From Hymenochaete sp. R1 (Eukaryota; Basidiomycota; Agaricomycetes; Hymenochaetales; Hymenochaetaceae): a DNA stretch of 21,270 bases. The stretch is taken from positions 1 to 21,270 of the forward strand of contig JAFREE010000262.1 of NCBI GenBank assembly GCA_019400425.1, written 5' to 3'. Both the position numbers and the translations under genes were made by a program. Numbering within the stretch: position 1 is the stretch's first letter; the number at the start of each line of letters is the position of its first letter. Under the pieces are notes generated by a model. That model made no database searches and was not told where the DNA came from. It was given only the letters and a program-made list of their open reading frames with translations. This document shows, piece by piece, positions 10,194-21,270 of this stretch.

Positions 10194-10694
10194 CTGGCGC
10201 AGAAAGAAGAAGCATGGAGAAAGTACGAACAATCATCATGGCTTCTACCCATGAGAACGAATCGAGCAAGGCAATGTATTTCTAGTATTTCTATGGAATG
10301 AATGCCGGTGTAATTATAATCCATCTTATTGACTAGGTCATTGATTGATACGAAACTTTTGAAGGATTATACGAGAGACTGAAACGTTACAAGTTGATTT
10401 GGAATTAAATGCAAGTTTGGAAGGACTTTAATGATTTCTCAGAGCAGTACAAGTTGCTTGGTGCAAAGTGATGTGTCCTCAATCTAACGATGTCTGGTTC
10501 TTGAAGCTAGAGTAGCAACTTTTGTATCCAAGCACTCGAATATATGGAGTGTTGCACGAGCACGACCTCAAAGGTATATTAGCAGTCAATATGCCGACAG
10601 GAGCTGAAAGCGTTTACTTGTATACATGAAAAAGGAATATGAGAGAACCGGAATTCGCAAAGGGGATCATATAGCACTATAAGCAGGACCTGAA
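10194..10694. other. Convergent 3' flank region, no gene seen
   Basis: About 500 bp lie between the stop codons of ADE8 (plus) and the coiled-coil gene (minus). It is AT-rich, with no open frame of note, and presumably holds both 3' UTRs and polyadenylation sites. Confidence 0.6.
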
Positions 10695-11301
10695 TTAGCC
10701 GCGCGACGCCCTGCTCCTGCCAGTGCTCGACTTGGATTGACGACTCCCAACGCTCTTGCGACTGATGCTATGTCTAGCTGTTAGCATACTATCATCGCTC
10801 GTATCATCACTGTTCTCCGTCCTAGAAAATGCCAAGTCAGTAACCACCAATTACTAAAACAACCAAAACATTTCGACCAACTTACTCATCACTGTCCACC
10901 TCCTCGAACCCAGAGTCCCTACTTGTGCTCATCCTCGCCAATTTCGATTCAATAATATCAGCCTCTCTCTCCAACTCCTCCCTCCTCCGTCCAAACTCCC
11001 TCGCCTTGGCCTCCCACTCCCTCTCCGCTTCCTTCAACTCACTCTCCATCTCCCACTTATCAAGCACTGTTCCTTCCTGCTCATGCACTCCCCTCGACCT
11101 CCGTGACGCCTTCTCGATCTCCGCGAGCTTCTTCCGAAGCTCAGATTCACGCTGAGGGGCATCGGAAGCCTTAAACTTGTGGTGAATCTCGAGTTCCATC
11201 TTCTCGTCGCGGAGGGCGTGGTAGTATTGGCGTGCCTTCTCTTGCTCGGAGGCGAGGAGGTCGTAGAGCTTGGTGTACTCAGATTGGTATCTGGAAGCCA
11301 T
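10695..11301 (-). CDS. Coiled-coil protein of unknown function
   Basis: Two exons on the minus strand, 11301-10886 and 10821-10695, join in phase to 180 aa. The donor is GA|GTAAGT and the acceptor TCTAG. Residues 1-130 are almost entirely charged helix: SEYTKLYDLLASEQEKARQ, then ELRKKLAEIEKASRRSR, then KWEMESELKEAEREWEAKA, ending READIIESKLARM. The pattern is heptad-like with a likely break near GVHEQEGT. The tail is acidic (FEEVDSDETENSDD) and then turns into a basic Ser/Arg-rich end (SRKSVGSRQSKSSTGRSRASRG). No enzyme motif, signal peptide or membrane segment is visible. A scaffold, cytoskeletal or chromatin-associated role would suit such a protein, but I do not recognise the family. Confidence 0.75.
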
Positions 11302-11975
11302 GGGCGGCTAGTAGCGCGTATTGGAAAGTGTTGGGCTTAGATCTGAGGAAGTAAGTTAAGAATAGACAACTTTTAATATTTGTCGAGGGTTGGTTGGAGA
11401 CAGTTGTGGTTTCAACGCCCTTATGATAGAAAATCTATCTAAAGGCAAAAGGTTAGGGAGAGATCGGGTAGGAAGGACGGGAAGGATGATTTCCGGTTCT
11501 CTGTTAAGGGACACGCCGGACAATGCAAAGTCTGAACCTGAATCAGAGAACTACTGCAAAATTGCGTTCCCGTCGCTCATTGCGCTCACGAACCAACTTT
11601 GCACCAATGAGCGATTTATTTCCCGATGAGAATCGTATATGGATGTGTATGATTATGACGCACGCAGGTCGGCAGGAATACCTGAGAATCAAAATGTGCC
11701 TCTCGGGATGCGGACAAACTTCGGTCAAGTGAGAAGAGCGAGATAAGACTGTCGACGATGGTCAAGCTCTGCACCCTCACATGCTTGTATCGATTTAATG
11801 TCCAAGAAAAGAATGTACAAATAATAATAAATTCCCCTGAGATGATGTCTTTGATCAGTGCTGGCTTGAGAACAATAATACAATAAGACCAAAACTTACA
11901 CAAAATTCCAACCAATGAGCATGGATCGAAGCCCGAGAAAATAGAAGAAAGACCATAAGGCGTGCTTTAGTACTC
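11302..11975. other. Intergenic stretch, no gene seen
   Basis: It lies between the start of the coiled-coil gene and the stop of the DUF2461 gene, both on the minus strand, so it should hold a promoter and a 3' UTR. Frames of 60-100 codons exist on both strands but show no conserved motif or plausible splicing. Confidence 0.5.
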
Positions 11976-13708
11976 TCACTCCTCATCACCATCCTCTCCT
12001 CCTTCCTCTCCAGATGCAGATTCTTCGTTATCTGGAAACGTCATCATGTCGTTCAACCTAGGAGCCCCATATCAGCTCAGCAGGGTAATGAACTGCGAAA
12101 GATAAAGAAGATAACTACCTGTGCACAAAAGGTCTAGTTACCTCCACGGATCTTTTGAGCCTTTCTTTGAAATCGGGGTCCAGTACTTCCGCGTCCGTGA
12201 ACCTACATTCTTCCGATGAGTACGTTTAGACCTAATATACAACAAAAGGGTAGACGCACTGATGACCAACGCAGAAAGACCGACATTTCAAGATGTCGAT
12301 GTCCCTGTGTCGAATGTAAGCCTACGTTTCACCAGAGTGATCAGATATCGCGAACCTATGGCTTTTATCGACACCCTTCGGAGCCACTTTCAACTCATCC
12401 TCAGCGCCGAAGATGTTTTGACGCTTGCCCTTCGGGTGTGGTTCGGCTTTGCCATAGAGTTCAACAAAGGTGGGCTCAGAAATGACCTGGCGGAGCCGAC
12501 GAGAGGAACGAAGAATTTTGTTTCGGATAGTTTGGAGTTCGTTCTTGCCTGGACACCAGACGCCAGCGCCGAAGAAACTTCCACCGGGTTTGACTGAATT
12601 GGTCAGTATTTAGGGATTTTCGCCTAGGTAACTTCATTTTACTTACTCATGCTAGCAAAGAAAAAAAAGCCGTAAGTGAGACTCGTTGACTTTCTTCTCA
12701 AGGGCAGTCATTTCACATACACATGATCTTATCAAGAAGAAAGGTAAATAATCCGTGACTTTGACGTTCCTCAGGCTGCAACACTCACAGCCAGCAAAGA
12801 TACCCTTCCTCCCTGACCTCGAGAAACTCGCGGAAAGACTTTTTTTGTAAGGTGTCTTGTCGTTGCTGAAGCGAATGTCTCGGTATATCCTATGGATAAC
12901 GTCGTGGGGCGGGAGCTCAGGAATTTGAGGATCTGCCTCAGTGAGCAAAGTAGTGAAGGCCTCAATAAAGTCTTTCCATTCTTTCTCCGCCTGGCGGTAT
13001 ACCGGCTCTGAACAAATGTAAGTGTCTCATTTCTGATATTTGCATCATGATACTAACCGTGAAGTTTAAACCTGAGTAAAAGGATGAGTAAGCCTTTTTA
13101 AATGCAGGTGGAAGCAATAGACTCACCAATCTCGGTCGTTGTACTTAGGATTTTGAAGGTTCTGGAGAAAGTTCAAAGTATTTTGAGATATCTGCCCAGG
13201 AGGAACTGTTCCGGTTTCGTCATTGCTTCGTCGTGATGCATGGGACCTTGTGCGCACCTCGACCGGTCTTAGGAGCCTCTACAACCGTCCCGACGTACTC
13301 CTGTCCATCCTCAAGCTCGTCATCATCGAAATCTTCATCATTGCTTTCTTTCCTTTTCTTCCTGGCGGCGGGAGATTTCATCGAAACTTTTTTCTGTGGG
13401 CTCTTTTTGCTTCCTGATGTTCGTTTGCGTTTTTTCGTCGAGCTGTCGAAGTCTGAGTCATCGAGGGCATCACTATCCAAAGATGGACTATCTTCGTCAT
13501 CTTCGTCATTAGCCTCATCAAATTCCGATGCTTCTTCCTCATCCTCAGATGTACGGTCACTTTGGTCCACCATGCTCGTTTCTTCCGTTTTAGGCGCATT
13601 TCGCGCTGAAGTGCGACGCGTGTTTGATTTACTAAAGCGCTTAGATGTGACCCCGTTTCTTGCGCTCGTTGATCTTGTCGTTGCCGTAGATTTCCTCTTG
13701 TTCGCCAT
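11976..13708 (-). CDS. DUF2461 (TIGR02453) family protein with acidic/basic N-terminus
   Basis: Ten exons on the minus strand: 13708-13258, 13205-13127, 13071-13058, 13007-12789, 12727-12721, 12651-12647, 12593-12356, 12304-12260, 12202-12119 and 12057-11976, giving 407 aa. Residues 1-150 are a nuclear-looking region: Lys/Arg/Ser/Thr-rich, then Asp/Glu-rich, then KKRKRTSGSKK and ARKKRKE. The DUF2461 domain starts at about 154 (GQISQNTLNFLQNL) and continues with HDVIHRIYRDIRFSNDKTPYK, FSRSGRKGIFAGYHVMIKPGG, GAGVWCPGKNELQTIR, ELKVAPKGVDKSHRDIDILK and EVLDPDF. The C-terminus is acidic. No biochemical function is established to my knowledge. The 7-nt and 5-nt exons rebuild YHVMI exactly where the family has its GYY(L/V)xIxPGG strand. 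An in-frame ATG exists upstream, but MANKRKS is the better start. Confidence 0.85.
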
Positions 13709-15071
13709 TATGCTGGTGTTGAAAAGGGGTCCGGTAGAGAGGAATGAGTAGAAAAGAGTTGAACTTGAAGGTAGCTCGCTGAGACAGAGAAGGCGTTTGT
13801 CGCGCGTCGCGAAAACGCGTGACATCATTCCGATGCTGACGCGACAGATCGACACCCAATTTAACAGCCTTCGAACGAGTCGGAACGAGTGCGACTCGAC
13901 TCAGCTTTTATTTGAACTTGAACTTCCACTATCTACGTTCCTAGAACGATCGCAGATGATTTCGCTTGCTTTTGGAACGCAGGCGATGTCTCTTAGAGGC
14001 GTGGAAAACGTCGCACTGGGACAATCTACTGCCTCTATCCAGCGGGACAATCAATCCACGAGTTTTCCAGGTTTTCCAGGAGGGATTGAATACGCGAATC
14101 TCTCCGCTTCTCGCTTTCAACTAGCTAAGGATCAACTCATTGTGAGCCAAGCTGTTTCTCTTTCTCAGATGAGCCGGATCCAATTTTTTTTACTTGATAG
14201 GTCCCGTATACCGTCTGCATGATCAACAACATGGATGCAGATAAAACGTCCGTAGGCCTTTTCCGATATTGTAACATATCTCGAAGAATATCGCGTTCCA
14301 CAGGTGAAATCACGACTAATATCTTATTGATTGCGTTCCTACGTGGTATCCTACATCTCGGCTGGATGTCTCGAGAATAGTCCGTGAGTGCGAGAACGCA
14401 CTTACGAAACATCCTCCCGATACGCTTACTCATGCATTCTGTTCTCTTTCCATCGCCAAAGATAGTTGATAGTGTTTACAGGGCCTGAAAAACGTGCGCG
14501 TAAAGACCTGCCATCTTCAAGAGACGGGTATGAGCCTCGCAGGCTCGACCCGAACAAGTGGGTTTGGGAGTTCTCGTGGGCATTCAAGCTCCCGCATCCT
14601 GCATATAGCTGATTTTATGTGCTCGGCGTACCTAACATCATCTCATCAAGAGTACACCATAATCCGGGCCCAACTGATGGGCTATTCACTACGGAACTGT
14701 TACGGTTAACTCAGAAATTCTCGAGGACCAGCTAAAGTGATTTACTCAAGCTAATATCGCCGGCAACTGGTTTCTCTTGGAAGTAGCTTCTTCTAAATGC
14801 CATCTACGACGAGTTCCATATGGATAATTCGATAGTCGAGAACCAGCAATCGCACATGGGCTCTACATGCCGTCTATCAAACTATGTTTTTTGTTCATTC
14901 TCGGAAGAACTTGGGTCAAATAAGATCTCGGTGAAACTGAAACAAGATTATACATTCAACGATCAGGATTCGAATCTACTCCTATGCTTCTTCCTTTCTG
15001 AATCCCGTCGTCTTCTCTTCCTTCCGCTCGTGCAAGTTTTAATCACAGATCCCTCCTTTGAGCTACGTTGG
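13709..15071. other. 1.36-kb intergenic stretch, no supported gene
   Basis: It lies between the start of the DUF2461 gene and the stop of the dehydrogenase, both on the minus strand. The MluI-type element ACGCGT is at 13815-13820, about 107 bp upstream of the DUF2461 ATG, followed closely by TGACATCA. The direct repeat TTTTCCAGG occurs twice in tandem near 14062-14080. A minus-strand frame at 14137-14433 begins with an ATG followed by a GTAAGT donor-like site but gives no recognisable protein. Confidence 0.45.
13815..13820. promoter_or_regulatory. ACGCGT (MCB-like) element
   Basis: A palindromic ACGCGT lies about 107 bp upstream of the DUF2461 start. In yeasts this element is bound by MBF and drives G1/S genes. 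A single 6-mer is weak evidence. Confidence 0.25.
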
Positions 15072-16430
15072 TCACTCAAATCCAACTCTGAGTGCCTGTC
15101 CCTCGCTCTTGAGTGCATTCTCAATGATTTGCACGTCTAAAAGGGCGTTTCTCGGACTGCCAAGGCCGTCGTCATCACCCTTGATCGCTGCGAGGAAGCT
15201 GAGTACCTCGGACTCGATACCGCGAACAGGCTCGTCGATGACTTCTACGGATTCCTCGATATGATCGTCCTCCTTTTCCTGCGGTTTCGTGACGACGTGT
15301 ACGGTTGTACGGACGTTATTTACGTCCTTGACCGAAGCGAACTCCATCCGCAACCAGCCTTTCGTGCCGGTGATAATCGTGGTGTTACCCGTTGCTTTGT
15401 CCGCACGCGAAGGGGCGGGAGCTGCGAAACTAAGCTCGAAGATACCATGTGCCTTCTTGTCTTCTGCCTTTCCGGTGCGATCAGACACTGGGGTGCACGA
15501 AAGAACAGCTGTGATCGTGTCATGAGGTGCCAGATGCGGTCGGGAGAGCGACGCGTATGAAACGACTTGTTGGATCGGGTCCGGAAGCACGACACGCAAG
15601 AGCGCAGCGGAGTGCACGCCGCCGTCCAGCTAAAAAGCATTTAGACGCAAACATAATCCAGGTCACGCGGTCAGATAAGGTGGCTCAGATGACGAATGAA
15701 CGCACCAAGAAGCCTCCCTCATACTAAAACCCGAGTATGAGTAAGTGTTGTTTGACTCATGTACTCAAGGCACATACCTCAGGAACGGTGCGCCAAGGGG
15801 TTTTGTACCACTTGCTGTCCAGGCCGACATGGCCTACGGCAGTCAGCCTAAAGAATCGAACATCTCCTATCTTTCCATCCCGGATGACCTGAGCCGCTCT
15901 GCGGAAGCCTGGCTCCACTTCCCAGTTCTCCGCGACACGCCAAACGAGCGACTTGGGCTTGAAATCTTTGTTATAATGCGCGATGAGATCCAACCCCGAT
16001 GCGACATCCTTTGCGACCGGTTTCTCTGATAAGACATGCTTCCCCGCTTTGAGACAGCTGACGATGAACGAGGGTTGCAGTGTGATCGGCAGCGCGATGA
16101 TTACAGCCTCGATGTCGGATCTCGCAAAGAGCGCTTGAACACCTTCGTCTTCGTCGGAATATACATTCGGAGCTTCACTGAGTTCGAGGGTCGCTTTGGC
16201 CGCCGTGGCCAGATCCACCGCGGACTTGCGAGAGCGCGAGTAGACTGCGCGCAGAGAGATGCGCGACGGCCCGAGGGTGGCCAAAGCCGGAAGATAAGCT
16301 ACGGTGAAATCTCGATGAAATCTTTAGCAAAACAATCACTATGCATTGAAAACTAGCCTTCCTTCGCAAATATCCCAGCTCCAAGGATTGCTATCGACAC
16401 AGGTGCAGTAGACGCTGGAAGGGCGGCCAT
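15072..16430 (-). CDS. Gfo/Idh/MocA-family NAD(P)-dependent dehydrogenase
   Basis: Four exons on the minus strand: 16430-16358, 16298-15778, 15723-15706 (18 nt) and 15629-15072, giving 389 aa. The N-terminal Rossmann fold opens with SIAILGAGIFAKEAYLPAL (12-30), with GAGIFA at 17-22. AGKHVLSEKPVAKD (109-122) carries the EKP motif with the likely catalytic Lys117. The C-terminal domain has RFFRLT, WYKTPWRTVPE, then YEGGFLLDGGVH, with the active-site-type Asp206 and His210. A long, partly basic insert (KAEDKKAHG, PAPSRADKATG) follows. The family oxidises or reduces sugars, inositol or biliverdin; the substrate here cannot be assigned. Intron 1 is GC-AG (GAAG|GC...TAG): the frame needs this donor, and no GT donor fits. 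No signal peptide is present, so the enzyme is cytosolic. It is divergent from the beta-glucosidase. Confidence 0.9.
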
Positions 16431-16650
16431 GACGGTAAGTCAACAAAGTGGCGAAAACGAGGCAAGGAAGGGCTGAAGGATAGGAGAGCAACGTGAAAAA
16501 GTTTGTATCAGAGTGATTCCAAAATTCTCCAATATTAGTCCGAGGTTTGCCCATTTGTCAGTCCTCGACCTGTGCTATAAAACACTACTGGTATTTTGGT
16601 CCGTTGAGCCTTTTCCTCCCAGAGGAGCATCCTTCGGGTTTCCATACACC
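16431..16650. promoter_or_regulatory. Divergent promoter region, dehydrogenase / beta-glucosidase
   Basis: 220 bp between start codons. On the plus side CCAAT (16529-16533) and TATAAAA (16576-16582) stand about 120 and 70 bp before the beta-glucosidase ATG, a classical arrangement. The two genes would share this control region. Confidence 0.6.
16576..16582 (+). promoter_or_regulatory. TATA box of the beta-glucosidase gene
   Basis: TATAAAA within GCTATAAAAC lies 69-75 bp upstream of the ATG at 16651, which allows a start site and a short leader. It is the clearest core-promoter element in the window. Confidence 0.6.
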
Positions 16651-19201
<2,551 letters not shown>

Positions 19202-20359
19202 GACGACCGCAGCATTGTTCTCATGAATGTGCTAATCTCGTTCGACCGCTCAAAATGGCGCAGGGCAATAGAAGGATATTTATAATTTCTCCGAGGGTGT
19301 GTCCCGCAAGTTTTTGACCCCGCATTCTTTTCATCCTTTTCGTCCCTTCGTTCATGACCCAGACCGTTGTCTACGACTTCATTTTTCTCCGCTACTTGTA
19401 TTATGACTTTCATCTTGGATATCCCTGGAATTTTTGGTATCTGCTTTTGCTTCTTTTTCTTCCTTTTCGGTGGTAGGCGATCATGGATAGTTGTTTTTCC
19501 CGAAACCACTTGCTTTATTGGTCGTCATGTGTAATGCCCTACGGTTTGCGTTCTCATATGCTATTTTTTCTTCCAACTGTTCCTGATACGTAGAGGGATG
19601 GTAAATACGTGTTATTGAAGGAATATCTGACTCGGGTTCAAATCAATCAAGGTACTCCCGGCCGCTTCATCAGAGCAATGAGCTAAGGAACGGACAAAGA
19701 ATGAGCGAGAGTGTAGTGAGATAAGACTAAAGTAGTAGGAGAGTTTTCTACCTATGAATCATAATGATCTGGGTGTTTGGTCAGAGAACCAAACCGTCTA
19801 TCTGCAATAGATCCACTGCCAGCATGTGCCTAAGACTTAACATAAAGTAGCCGGGTTTAAATGTCACCAGGAATGCACTGATTGAAGATCGACTGCGGTA
19901 CTTCTGTTCTGGCAATTCCCCTTGTAGTTCGTGTTTTGCATTTCAGAGCGCTTCTTTTTTATCACTTATAGCAAAAGACGGTGTGCGATGCAGGGCTCAA
20001 GAACAATTTCGGCCTAAACTGAGGGGCATCAGATCCAGAGCAAAGGAATCGAGACAAATCGGAATCGACTCAATGAAGGCAATTCGAGGCAATTTCCGTC
20101 GAGTTTAGGTATCAAGCACGTACTTGCGAGTGTTAAGTTTAAATATATGAATATGATCCATGCTAATGTACGTGGGACAGGATTGTATATGCGTGAACAA
20201 GATTGTATGGTTAATGCGTGTAAAACAAGAAATCTATGCGTGAATGTAAAGGCATAACTTAAATGATGCTTCCGGTTATATGTGAATGTATAGGTATACA
20301 AAAGATCCAGTCCAATCCAATCCAATCCAATCCAATCCAAAGCTATCCTTCATCCTCTA
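19202..20359. other. Convergent 3' region, 1.16 kb, no supported gene
   Basis: It lies between the stops of the beta-glucosidase (plus) and the right-edge gene (minus). It includes T-rich tracts near 19380-19470 and the pentamer repeat at 20311-20340. A minus-strand frame at 19093-19509 is Lys/Arg-rich by composition and is antisense to the last beta-glucosidase exon; it is not accepted as a gene. Confidence 0.5.
20306..20340. repeat. TCCAA pentamer microsatellite
   Basis: Six perfect TCCAA units at 20311-20340 are preceded by one imperfect unit (TCCAG). On the minus strand this is TTGGA repeated, starting 19 bases after the stop codon of the right-edge gene, so it should be transcribed in that gene's 3' UTR. 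Confidence 0.9.
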
Positions 20360-21270
20360 CTACTTCTTCTTGCCTTTCGATGCACTCCGAGTACGACTCC
20401 GACTTCCCTCTCCAATCGCCCTGGTCTGACTACGCGTGCGAGGACGAGTGGGGAGCTTATCCTCCACTGAAACGCCTTCACTTTCAATTCCGTTCTTGCT
20501 AGCTTTCATCCTGTCACCTGTCGACCTCCTCCTCGGGCGTGGAACTTCAGGAATACGGAAACCAGATGCATCTCTGCCTCCTCCGATTTGCTGTTTCTCA
20601 GCCTTCGTGGGACCCTCGTCTTCGCCCTCGCCAGACTTATCTACGACAGCACGTTGTTTTCCTCGAGTTGATGCTGACGATCGTCGGATCCGTGGAGCGG
20701 TCGGTGAGTCTTTATCAGGCTGGTACTCGTTATCACTCTCCTGCTCGCCATCATTGCTTCGATGCCTCTTTGACGGGAAATCAGGGATTGACACGTCGTT
20801 ATCGTAGTCGAGAGCAGCTGAAGATCGCTTCGTGCTAAATAGAGAGCTCCCGCTCGGTTTCTGAAGACCTTGTAAGGCGACAGCGTTCTTGTTATTTTGC
20901 TGTCTATCGCGATGATTTGAGGGAGAGGATGCCTTGGCGTCAGTGGACACACCCGCTTTCCGGGCTCGCGCTGCTAATTCAGTTGCATTTTTTGGTAAAG
21001 GTTTCCTCCTAACGCCAACTTTCAACATAATAGGGTCGTCCTCGAGTTCAAGCAACATCTTTAAAAACACCCGCTTCATAGCTTCATGGCAATGGTCAGC
21101 GGGAAGATGGTCTTCGCTCCAGTGGGCCCACTCCGGAGTCATATATCGACTCAATTCAGCAAGAAAAGGCGCTAGTTTCCGGAGTCGTGGGTGCAGTAGC
21201 TTCTCGAAATCTTCGGCTTCTGCATGCACATCCAAAAATATAATGCGACCATCGTGATGGTCGTCTGAGA
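20360..21270 (-). CDS. Unrecognised basic Ser/Arg-rich protein, 3' part only
   Basis: An open minus-strand frame runs from the window edge to TAG at 20360-20362, about 300 residues with no internal intron required. The 5' part lies beyond base 21270; a TCTCAG at the very edge could be an acceptor just before the visible exon. The first 100 residues look folded and helical (DFEKLLHPRLRKLAPFLAEL, then MTPEWAHWSEDHLPADHC and EAMKRVFLKMLLELEDDP). The rest is low complexity with several basic clusters (SKRHRS, RPRRRS, RPRTRSQTR) and ends in SRSRTRSASKGKKK. This composition suggests a nuclear protein. I do not recognise the family, and the true start is not in the window. Confidence 0.75.
   Translation of the reverse strand, partial: SDDHHDGRIIFLDVHAEAEDFEKLLHPRLRKLAPFLAELSRYMTPEWAHWSEDHLPADHCHEAMKRVFLKMLLELEDDPIMLKVGVRRKPLPKNATELAARARKAGVSTDAKASSPSNHRDRQQNNKNAVALQGLQKPSGSSLFSTKRSSAALDYDNDVSIPDFPSKRHRSNDGEQESDNEYQPDKDSPTAPRIRRSSASTRGKQRAVVDKSGEGEDEGPTKAEKQQIGGGRDASGFRIPEVPRPRRRSTGDRMKASKNGIESEGVSVEDKLPTRPRTRSQTRAIGEGSRSRTRSASKGKKK

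Noticed and set aside
13233..13751. Long plus-strand frame rich in serine
   Set aside because: It is the reverse complement of the acidic N-terminal coding region of the DUF2461 gene, which has conserved downstream exons.
14820..15140. Plus-strand frame of 106 codons
   Set aside because: It has an ATG but no recognisable motif, and it runs into the antisense of the dehydrogenase 3' end.
19628..19645. GGGTTCAAATC resembling a tRNA T-loop
   Set aside because: The flanking bases do not pair and no cloverleaf can be drawn.

Overview
The window reads as nuclear DNA of a filamentous basidiomycete fungus, most likely an Agaricomycete. Genes are compact and single-copy, they are broken by many short GT-AG introns (mostly 53-111 nt), and the protein families are eukaryotic. 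No tRNA, rRNA, CRISPR array or recognisable transposon was found. All multi-exon models below were joined by hand from splice signals, reading phase and family conservation. Every complete model closes in frame.

Layout from left to right. 1-1186: no convincing gene. 1187-3642 (-): an F-box/WD40 protein, probably an SCF ubiquitin-ligase substrate receptor. 3863-4411 (+): a small three-helix membrane protein of the Asterix/WDR83OS (PAT complex) type, divergent from the F-box gene. 4412-6058: mostly unexplained, with one convincing isolated intron. 6059-7295 (+): an acyl-CoA thioesterase-like hotdog protein. 7448-8730 (-): mitochondrial HMG-CoA lyase. 9315-10193 (+): ADE8-type GAR transformylase, divergent from the lyase. 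10695-11301 (-): a coiled-coil protein of unknown role. 11976-13708 (-): a DUF2461 protein with a charged N-terminus. 13709-15071: mostly unexplained. 15072-16430 (-): a Gfo/Idh/MocA-type NAD(P)-dependent dehydrogenase. 16651-19201 (+): an intracellular GH1 beta-glucosidase that shares a 220-bp promoter region with the dehydrogenase. 20360-21270 (-): the 3' part of an unrecognised basic, Ser/Arg-rich protein that runs off the window.

Functionally this is mostly housekeeping: protein turnover, ER membrane-protein biogenesis, acyl-CoA and leucine/ketone metabolism, purine synthesis and sugar metabolism. The only pair whose arrangement suggests a shared task is the dehydrogenase and beta-glucosidase. 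No mobile or defence island is visible.

The most unusual signal is in the gene architecture. There are very small constitutive-looking exons: two consecutive ones of 7 and 5 nt in the DUF2461 gene, one of 6 nt in HMG-CoA lyase that supplies a catalytic histidine, one of 18 nt in the dehydrogenase next to its active-site motif, and one of 14 nt in the DUF2461 gene. There is also one GC-AG intron, and a pair of acceptors 5 nt apart that would switch the C-terminus of the beta-glucosidase.
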